From NCBI RefSeq assembly GCF_028748185.1, contig NZ_CP118164.1, positions 1,364,001-1,428,000 of the forward strand: 64,000 nt of DNA, given 5' to 3'. The stretch comes from Bremerella sp. P1. Its GTDB lineage: Bacteria; Planctomycetota; Planctomycetia; Pirellulales; Pirellulaceae. The position numbers were made by a program, and so were the translations under genes. Shown piece after piece: positions 57,837 to 64,000 of the stretch. The notes beneath the pieces are model-generated. The model worked only from the letters and a program-made list of their open reading frames with translations. It did no database searches and was not told the origin of the DNA. How positions within the stretch are numbered: the first letter of the stretch is position 1; the number at the start of each line of letters is the position of its first letter.

Positions 57837-58256
57837 TTAGTTTGCCTCGAGAGCAGCAGTGCTGATCGAGTAGTTACTAAGCTTGGCCTTATTACAGGCG
57901 TTCATCACTTGAACGCTAAATTCAATCTTGCTTTCTTTGTCCGCTCGAATAATCACCGAGCTTTCGGGATTATCGGCGGCTGTTTGTTCGAGGATCTCTT
58001 CGATATCCGTAATGGAACGTTCATCGCCGCGTACAAAAAAGCGACCATCCGCATCAATGTTGATGAACAGCTCGCGCGGCTGCGAAATCAACGGCTGAGC
58101 CTCGCTGGCCGTCGGCAACACGACATCCAACTTGTAATCCTCTTCATCGAAGCGAGTCATCACCATGAAGAAAATCAGCAATAAAAAGACGATATCGATC
58201 AGTGGAGTAATATCCAACATCGATCGAGCTCGTCCACGATTGAGTTTGACTGCCAC
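57837..58256 (-). CDS. exbD: ExbD/TolR-type protein
   Basis: 139 residues from a GTG. A single transmembrane helix at about 16-35 with the conserved aspartate (LIDIVFLLLIFFMV, D21), then a periplasmic domain with the usual ExbD pattern (LPTASEAQPLISQPRELFINIDADGRFFVRGDERSI ... SSVIIRADKESKIEFSVQVMNACNKAKL). With ExbB it forms the proton-driven motor of TonB- or Tol-type systems. Lies between the ExbB gene (52 bases) and the giant gene (42 bases). Confidence 0.95.
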   Translation of the reverse strand: MAVKLNRGRARSMLDITPLIDIVFLLLIFFMVMTRFDEEDYKLDVVLPTASEAQPLISQPRELFINIDADGRFFVRGDERSITDIEEILEQTAADNPESSVIIRADKESKIEFSVQVMNACNKAKLSNYSISTAALEAN

Positions 58257-58308
58257 GGGCTTGGTCTTCTTCGCAAATACGTTCTTGAGGGATCAACAAT
58301 ACCGACGA

Positions 58309-59259
58309 CTACTGCGACCTGGGCAACGCTTGCGTTTGCGAGCCATCTAAAGTTCCACCGGGAGCCGCGGTCTTGGGTGGCTCCATGGTTTTCACCGCCG
58401 GTGTGGATGGTCCCTCGTACGTGCGGTGCTTCGCTCGCAGCTTCCCCTCGTAATGCTCGAAGCCAGGGATCAAATCGAACAGGATTTCGTCCATTTCGTG
58501 AAACAGCGCCACAATACGACTTTCAAAGTACTGGGCGAAGATCATCGCGGGAATGGCAATCGTCAAACCGCCGAGTGTTGTGACCAGGGCCACAAAGATA
58601 CCGCCAGCTAGCTGGTCGGCACGGTCAGCTCCGATTTCCAACTGGGTTGTTTTATAAAACGTCCAGATAATACCCCAGACGGTACCCATCAGCCCTAACA
58701 GCGGTGCCACGCTACCCATCAAGGCGATCCAGCGGACATTGCCATACAGGCGATCCGCTTCACGTTCCGTGGCTTCGGCAACGGAGTGTTCCACTTCCGA
58801 CTGCGGACGACCGATGCGCAGGAGCATTGTCTTGATGACATTCGCTAACGCGGAAGGATACTTCTTGCACAGCTTGTACGCCTCACGCGGGTCGAGCCCC
58901 TTCTCCGAAAGACGCAACTGGGATAGCTCCCGTTGAAGTTGATAGGGAATGATCTTCGACTTTCGCAGTGCGAAGAGCCGCTCGAGCGTCAACGCGACGA
59001 CGACAACCGACATGATCCCCAGTGGGATCATCATTTTGCCGCCACGCAAAATCAGGCTGACCAACGTCAGCGAGTCGGTCTCACTGAGACGCTGCTCAAT
59101 GATTGCCGGCGACTCTTCATCGTTCGACGGGTCAACTGCAGCACCACCGTCTTGTGCAAGAACCGGTAACGCAAAGGCCATTACGGCCAGGAGAAAAAGT
59201 ATCGAGCGAGCCATCGGTGTCATACAGGAGTGGCTTCCAAGTCGCGTTGAATCATTCAT
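58309..59259 (-). CDS. exbB: ExbB/TolQ/MotA-type proton channel
   Basis: 316 residues, with extra N-terminal and C-terminal segments compared with E. coli ExbB (244). A cleavable or anchoring first helix (about 17-36), a second helix at 74-97 (MMIPLGIMSVVVVALTLERLFAL), and the paired helices of the MotA/TolQ/ExbB domain at about 177-202 and 217-243 (IALMGSVAPLLGLMGTVWGIIWTF; GGIFVALVTTLGGLTIAIPAMIF) with TolQ-like Gly and Thr residues. The C-terminal 55 residues are Pro/Thr-rich. Second gene of the operon; 30 bases after the TPR gene. Confidence 0.95.
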   Translation of the reverse strand: MNDSTRLGSHSCMTPMARSILFLLAVMAFALPVLAQDGGAAVDPSNDEESPAIIEQRLSETDSLTLVSLILRGGKMMIPLGIMSVVVVALTLERLFALRKSKIIPYQLQRELSQLRLSEKGLDPREAYKLCKKYPSALANVIKTMLLRIGRPQSEVEHSVAEATEREADRLYGNVRWIALMGSVAPLLGLMGTVWGIIWTFYKTTQLEIGADRADQLAGGIFVALVTTLGGLTIAIPAMIFAQYFESRIVALFHEMDEILFDLIPGFEHYEGKLRAKHRTYEGPSTPAVKTMEPPKTAAPGGTLDGSQTQALPRSQ

Positions 59260-59289
59260 TTCGGACAGGTCACTTCGCCGAGTTCGGCG

Positions 59290-62200
59290 TTAAAGTTGGG
59301 CCAAGGCTTCAAGCCGGGCCTGGGCCAGCTTGGCTTCCGGTGCTTGCGGAAATCGCTGGACAACTAGGGTGTAAAACTTCTTCGCTTCATCAACAAACGT
59401 TGCTTTCTCGGCGGGCGGAGCCTGGCGAATCTGCACTTCATTGCAACGACCGATTTCATAGGCGCACTTGGCCTGCCATGGCTTTACGCTATCGAGCGAT
59501 TGCTCACCACCAAAGCCATAGACCACGCGTTTGAATTGCCCTAGGGCATCATCGTACTTCTTCTGCTCGAAGTAGATTTCGCCTAGCATGAATCGAGCCC
59601 GGGCACCGGCCAAGCCACGTGACTCTTCGGCAGCCTTATTGAAGTAGTCGATTGCTTCAGGTGTCTTCTTTTCGTTGTAATTGGCCCAGCCGATTTCATA
59701 GTACGTTTCGCCCAAAAGCGGCGAACTCGGCAATTGCTCGACCAGCTGATCGAACCACTTCTTTGCTTCGCCCCACAGCTTTTGCTGGCTGGCCGATTGA
59801 CCGGCATGCAACATCAGCAGCGATCGCATTTCATCGCTCGAAAGTCGCTTGGGATCAACTCGACCGTACGAATCGAGTGCTGCGTCGTACTGCTTATCTT
59901 TGTAAAAGCATTCGCCCTGCATAAAGATTGCATCCGACGCCAAAGGACCGTTGGGGAATTTGGTAATCTGACTGCCGAATCCGTCCAAGGCTTCGTTCGT
60001 CTTGCCCTGCTGATATTGGGACCAGGCCTGTTTGTAAATTGCCTTTTCACCAATTTCAGGGGCCTTGGCCTGTTTGGCCGACGACGTATACCAAGTTTCG
60101 GCTTCCGCAAAGTTATCCTTGGCGTAGAACGATTCGCCCACGTGGTACATGGCCTCTGCGGCGAGTGGGCTTTGCGGGTGAGCTTTGGCAAGTTGCTGGA
60201 AGCTGGCGTTCGATGCGTCACCCTTTCCTTGGGCGCGTTGAGCCCACGCCAACTCGTAAAGGACCTTGTCGTCGCTGGCGAACTCGGGATTCTGCTGATG
60301 AATCGCCGTGAAGACCTTTTCTGCTTCCGCCGGATTCTTCGCATCCACCAGGCTGACGCCCTTCAGGTACTCGGCCTCTAGCTTCTGACTAGGATCCTTG
60401 CTCTTGGCGACGACCTGATTCAAATCGTCAATCGCTTCTTTGAACTTCCCTTCCGAGCGACGTGCAATTGCCCGACCGGTATAGGCATCGACGATTAGTT
60501 CGTGTCCGTCGTGCTTGGCGATCAACTCACCAAATGCTTGATCGGCTTTTGCTGGATTGGGCTGTTTGAGGTAGGCCCATGCTTGTCCATACAAAGCATG
60601 CGGTGCGAGCGTAGAACTGGGAGACTTCGCCAATACCTGGGCATACGCGGCAGCCGCTTCGTCAAAACGATTGGCGGCGAACAGAAATTCACCCAGCCGG
60701 AAGTTGACCTGATCCAGGATCTGGCTATTCGGATAGCTCGAAACAATTCCCTGAGCTTGCTGAATGGCCGCTGTCGTGTCGCCTTTGGCGTGCAGGGTAC
60801 GGGCCAACATCAAGCGGGCCTCGTCCGCCTGAGCCCAGCTTGTCGAAGCTTTCACGGAAGCTTCCAACGCCTTTTTTGCTTTGTCGAATTGGCTCTGCTG
60901 AAAAGCACTCGCCCCGACCAGGTAATTCGCCTGGGCCAGAAGGTCTGCATCTTTGAGCGAAGATTGAACCGAGGCGATCGTCTTTTCGACGTCGGCAAAC
61001 TTATTCTGCAGGTACTGTGTGAGTGCCAGACGCAGTTGCCAGCGAGCAGCCTCAGGACGCTGCTTCCCTTCGGTAATCAGTGTCTTCAGAGACTTCTCGG
61101 CTTCGGCAAGTTTATCGGTTTGCAGCTTGGCTTCCGCACCGACGTACATCGCATCGAGACGCGACTGATCCTGTGGATACTTCTTCGCGAACTCATCCGA
61201 AAGGGCCGAAGCCTTAGCGAAGTCGCGGGTTTCAAGCGCGGCAAATGCAGCGTTATAGAGGGCTTGGGGAGCCTCAGGCTTATCGGCATGATCCTTGGCA
61301 ATTCGCTCGTAAAGGGCGATCGACTCTTTGCTTCGTTGCGGCTGCTCATAGATGGCATCGGCCATGTCCATCTTCAAAGCGACTAGAAAATCATTGCCGT
61401 TCGCCTTTGGCAGAATCGCCTTGGCCAATGCTTCGGCCTCGGCGGCTTTCCCTTGCTGCAAGTAGACGCGGGCCAACCAATGTGCGGCTTCCACTTCAAA
61501 TTGACCGCCCTGTCGTCCGGCCGCTGCCAGCCAGCGGGCCGCATCATCGAGCCGCCCGGCACGATAGTAACAACGTCCGGCGAGCATCGTTGCTTCGGGT
61601 GCATAGGTCGACTTGGGAAAGTCCAACGGAATGCGAGCGTAGGCGTTGCCAGCCCGCATCAATTCGTCCCCCTGAAGCGCACAGAACGCGAGGCGGTACA
61701 TCGCATGGTCGGCCAGGTCGAAGTCCTTCTGCTTGGCAGCTTGCTCGAACAGTTTCTCTGCGTCGGCATACTGATTTTGCTGAAGCAGAGCTTCCCCCTT
61801 TCGCATGGTGACTTCCGTCGCCAGGGGGTTATCGGCATACGACGCCAGGAACTGGTCGTAGACCTTCTGGGCGTCCGCGTACTTTTGCAATTCTTCAAGG
61901 GTCACCCCTTTAGCGTACAGGGCGTCAGGAGCCAGGGGACTTTGGGGATACGATTTCACCAATTGATCGTAGGCAGCGATCGATTGTTCCTTCTGCCCCG
62001 AGAGATAGAGCGACTCACCCAGGAAGTACTGAGCCTGATCAGCAAACTCTGTCTTGGGAAAAGATTTCAGCAAATCCGTGAAACGTGCGGCTGCATCTTT
62101 GTACTTCGCCTGATTACCGTTCTGGGCCCAGGCATAGTTCGCCGAAGCCAGGTTAAGCATCGCTTCTTCGCGGAAGTCGGCCTGGGGATACTTCTTTAAG

Positions 62201-62547
62201 ACCGTCTCGAAGTTGGCGATCGCATCCGCATACTTCTTAAGTTGCAGCTGACAGACGGCCAGATAGTTTTGCGCCTTGGCCGCTAGGGGATCGTTGGGGA
62301 ACTTCTCGACAAACTTTTTCCATTCGTCCGCGGCAAGTCCAAACTCGCCGGCGTTCTGGTAGTTCACGACGTCCGAGAAAAACAGAGCGGCCTCTTGCGA
62401 CGACTCCTGTCCCCATGCGGATGCACCGCAAATCAGCAGAAGCAGTACGGCAGGGATAAATACGTAACGTGCTCGTCGGCTGGGCTCGGCCCCTTTGGTC
62501 ACGCATCGTGCGTTATGGGAGCTATGGCCCGAAAACTGAGACAGCAT
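59290..62547 (-). CDS. giant secreted TPR protein (YbgF/CpoB-like context)
   Basis: 1085 residues from the ATG at 62547, which has GAGGA before it; a TTG ten codons upstream is the only alternative. A signal sequence near residues 28-46 (YVFIPAVLLLLICGASAWGQ) is followed by TPR repeats along the entire length, many in the pattern AxxxYxxVLxxYPxSxLxxxAxYxLGxxxY (for example YDQLVKSYPQSPLAPDALYAKG). In E. coli the tol-pal cluster also has a periplasmic TPR protein, CpoB/YbgF. This is much longer and may form an extended scaffold across the periplasm. First gene of the operon. Confidence 0.93.
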   Translation of the reverse strand: MLSQFSGHSSHNARCVTKGAEPSRRARYVFIPAVLLLLICGASAWGQESSQEAALFFSDVVNYQNAGEFGLAADEWKKFVEKFPNDPLAAKAQNYLAVCQLQLKKYADAIANFETVLKKYPQADFREEAMLNLASANYAWAQNGNQAKYKDAAARFTDLLKSFPKTEFADQAQYFLGESLYLSGQKEQSIAAYDQLVKSYPQSPLAPDALYAKGVTLEELQKYADAQKVYDQFLASYADNPLATEVTMRKGEALLQQNQYADAEKLFEQAAKQKDFDLADHAMYRLAFCALQGDELMRAGNAYARIPLDFPKSTYAPEATMLAGRCYYRAGRLDDAARWLAAAGRQGGQFEVEAAHWLARVYLQQGKAAEAEALAKAILPKANGNDFLVALKMDMADAIYEQPQRSKESIALYERIAKDHADKPEAPQALYNAAFAALETRDFAKASALSDEFAKKYPQDQSRLDAMYVGAEAKLQTDKLAEAEKSLKTLITEGKQRPEAARWQLRLALTQYLQNKFADVEKTIASVQSSLKDADLLAQANYLVGASAFQQSQFDKAKKALEASVKASTSWAQADEARLMLARTLHAKGDTTAAIQQAQGIVSSYPNSQILDQVNFRLGEFLFAANRFDEAAAAYAQVLAKSPSSTLAPHALYGQAWAYLKQPNPAKADQAFGELIAKHDGHELIVDAYTGRAIARRSEGKFKEAIDDLNQVVAKSKDPSQKLEAEYLKGVSLVDAKNPAEAEKVFTAIHQQNPEFASDDKVLYELAWAQRAQGKGDASNASFQQLAKAHPQSPLAAEAMYHVGESFYAKDNFAEAETWYTSSAKQAKAPEIGEKAIYKQAWSQYQQGKTNEALDGFGSQITKFPNGPLASDAIFMQGECFYKDKQYDAALDSYGRVDPKRLSSDEMRSLLMLHAGQSASQQKLWGEAKKWFDQLVEQLPSSPLLGETYYEIGWANYNEKKTPEAIDYFNKAAEESRGLAGARARFMLGEIYFEQKKYDDALGQFKRVVYGFGGEQSLDSVKPWQAKCAYEIGRCNEVQIRQAPPAEKATFVDEAKKFYTLVVQRFPQAPEAKLAQARLEALAQL

Positions 62548-62945
62548 GGAACAACGGTCCTCGTTATTTGTCAGCAAAGTGCAGGCAGATGGGGGAGGGT
62601 CTTACTGGTGATCTATTCACCTTATTGTGACGGAAATTCCGTGAAGTTTCATTATTCCGCCTTGGGAAACCATTTCTAGAGCTAAATTTCGGTGACGAAA
62701 AGGACTTTGCAGCTTTTTTAGCCTCATTGTCGATCATGATAGAGAGGATTGACAGTCTATGCAGGGAAAAACCTTGTAGGATAACGAGTTGCCGTCCCGT
62801 GATCGTCGATAATTGGACAACGCACGCGTTCCCAGCGAACTAGGGTGGCAGTTCCCCCTGCGAAGCGGATTGGACAGGCTACTCCAATACGAACGTTTTT
62901 CGAGATGGATCGCGTTTCGCGATTATTCAGCAAAGCAATCAGCGC
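62548..62945. promoter_or_regulatory. divergent intergenic region with several inverted repeats
   Basis: 398 bases between the TPR operon (leftward) and the sugar epimerase gene (rightward). Inverted repeats seen: GGTGA/TCACC at 62607-62611 and 62617-62621; ACGGAA/TTCCGT at 62630-62642; and ATCGCG/CGCGAT around 62907-62921, a possible hairpin just before the epimerase gene. These could be operators. No terminator, no gene. The antisense frame that begins at 62757 belongs to the complement of the epimerase gene. Confidence 0.45.
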
Positions 62946-63923
62946 ATGGCAACTTCTCTGATCACCGGCGGGGCCGGATTTATTGGTTCGCACTTGTCCG
63001 AAGCCCTGCTGGCTATGGGTAACGAGGTCATCGTAGTCGACGACGAGTCGACCGGGGCGAAACGAAACATCGAACATCTGGTGGCCCGCCCTAATTTTCG
63101 ATTTATCCACGGCACGGTCTCCGATCGGACGCTCGTCCGAGAGTTGGTTAATGAGGCCGACGAAGTCTATCACTTGGCTGCCGCGGTCGGTGTGGCCCTG
63201 ATCAATCAGGAGCCGATTCAGACCATCGAACGGAACATTTACCCGACCGAACTCCTGCTGGCCGAAGTCCAACGGCGAAATGCGGAAGGAGACGAAGTCC
63301 GCATGTTCATGGCCAGCACGTCCGAGGTGTATGGCAAGAACCCCAAAGATACCTGGACCGAAGAAGATGACCTGGTCTTCGGCGCAACCACTCGTCCTCG
63401 CTGGAGTTACGGCGCATCCAAGGCGATCGACGAGTTCCTCACGCTGGCATATTGGCATCAGAAGAAGACGCCGGTGGTCATTGGCCGATTCTTTAACGTG
63501 GTGGGCCCGCGACAAACCGGTGCCTACGGCATGGTCCTGCCTCGGTTCGTCGACGCGGCATTGGCCGGTAAGTCTCCTATCGTGCACCATGACGGCAGCC
63601 AGATCCGCTGCTTCGCTCACGTTGCCGATGTGATCGGAGCGGTCATTAAGCTCATGCGAACTGATGCCGCCTTGGGTGAAGTCTTCAACATTGGCAGCGA
63701 CCGACCGGTAACCATCCTGGAACTGGCCAAAATGGTCATTAGCCAGGTGAATCCGGAGCTGGATGTTCAATTTCAGTCGTATGAAGAAGCATTTAACTCG
63801 AAATTCGAGGATATTTCGCGCCGCGTGCCTGATCTGACCAAGATCAAAAACTGCATTGACTACGCACCGCAGCATACGCTGGAAGACATCATCGCCGATG
63901 TCATCGAGTCGAAGCGAGCCTGA
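62946..63923 (+). CDS. NAD-dependent sugar epimerase/dehydratase (extended SDR)
   Basis: 325 residues. NAD-binding motif GGAGFIGSH (8-16), the acidic residue after the second strand (IVVDDES), catalytic STSEVYG Ser/Thr and YGASK (Y155, K159), and substrate-end motifs GRFFNVVGPRQTG and RCFAHVADVIGAVI. This pattern fits the UDP-glucose 4-epimerase, UDP-glucuronate decarboxylase and dTDP-glucose dehydratase group; the exact reaction cannot be settled here. It would supply nucleotide sugars for envelope polysaccharides. The stop is at 63923, 77 bases before the window edge. Confidence 0.93.
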   Translation: MATSLITGGAGFIGSHLSEALLAMGNEVIVVDDESTGAKRNIEHLVARPNFRFIHGTVSDRTLVRELVNEADEVYHLAAAVGVALINQEPIQTIERNIYPTELLLAEVQRRNAEGDEVRMFMASTSEVYGKNPKDTWTEEDDLVFGATTRPRWSYGASKAIDEFLTLAYWHQKKTPVVIGRFFNVVGPRQTGAYGMVLPRFVDAALAGKSPIVHHDGSQIRCFAHVADVIGAVIKLMRTDAALGEVFNIGSDRPVTILELAKMVISQVNPELDVQFQSYEEAFNSKFEDISRRVPDLTKIKNCIDYAPQHTLEDIIADVIESKRA

Positions 63924-64000
63924 CCCCCACAAGGGCTACCCATTCCTTCAAAACGCTTGACCGCGAGGGACATTCCCAGTGGAATAAGGGACAGGGGCGC

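Noticed and set aside
60502-61386. Rightward 294-residue open frame
   Set aside because: Antisense to the TPR giant gene; an artefact of repeated Ala/Leu/Lys codons.
62757-63932. Leftward 391-residue open frame
   Set aside because: Complement of the sugar epimerase gene, which has all expected motifs. The antisense protein has none.

Overview
The window looks like a chromosomal segment of a planctomycete, most likely a member of the Pirellulaceae (Blastopirellula/Bremerella/Rhodopirellula-like). The evidence is a DUF1549/DUF1553 protein next to a DUF1501 protein, planctomycete-type cytochrome c repeats, two membrane-anchored Ser/Thr kinases, many secreted proteins of unknown function, and several TTG or GTG starts. 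This is a judgement from gene families; no database was searched. No rRNA, tRNA, CRISPR array, insertion sequence or prophage was seen. About fifty protein genes were supported.

Layout. 1-3048 (-): the first five sixths of cobalamin-dependent methionine synthase MetH, running off the left edge. 3367-8320 (+): a four-gene set with a Pro-rich membrane protein, a BY-kinase/CpsD-like P-loop protein with a degenerate Walker A, an ExeA-like ATPase and a GT39-like membrane glycosyltransferase, resembling an exopolysaccharide export locus. 8321-13812: secreted HEAT-like protein, flavoprotein, stand-alone CheB, glycine oxidase ThiO and a glutaredoxin-like protein. 14113-27573: two receptor-like Ser/Thr kinases, a small gluzincin-like protein, a double cytochrome c protein, a His-rich lipoprotein, a Gly/Tyr-rich TPR protein, an M42-like peptidase, a Na/Pi cotransporter and two proteins of unknown function. 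27835-34462: a Cys-rich secreted protein, a candidate small RNA, a small secreted coiled-coil protein, an esterase, two neighbouring CNNM/CorC-type proteins and a double ABC-2 permease.

34713-41333 (+) is a co-directional block: ECF-type sigma factor, membrane anti-sigma factor, secreted coiled-coil protein, DUF1549/1553 protein, Tat-exported DUF1501 protein and a small LTxEQ-repeat secreted protein, closed by a terminator. 41539-44539 holds two overlapping DUF697-type GTPases. 44669-54477 is a mixed region: lyase-like secreted protein, DUF1801, DeoC, di-haem peroxidase, YeiH exporter with a coupled 66-residue partner, App1-like phosphatase, TPR lipoprotein and small conserved proteins. 54507-62547 (-) is a four-gene operon: giant TPR protein, ExbB, ExbD, and a very large membrane protein with a Gln/Glu-rich stalk and a C-terminal alpha/alpha-toroid repeat domain. 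It sits where a TonB or TolA would be expected. The window ends with a complete NAD-dependent sugar epimerase/dehydratase.

The two best candidates for undescribed systems are the TPR-ExbB-ExbD-toroid operon and the compact polysaccharide locus whose kinase-like subunit has lost its P-loop lysines. The candidate sRNA at about 28690-28780 and the overlapping GTPase pair come next. Convergent genes are packed very tightly, with several stop codons overlapping or abutting and no terminator between them.
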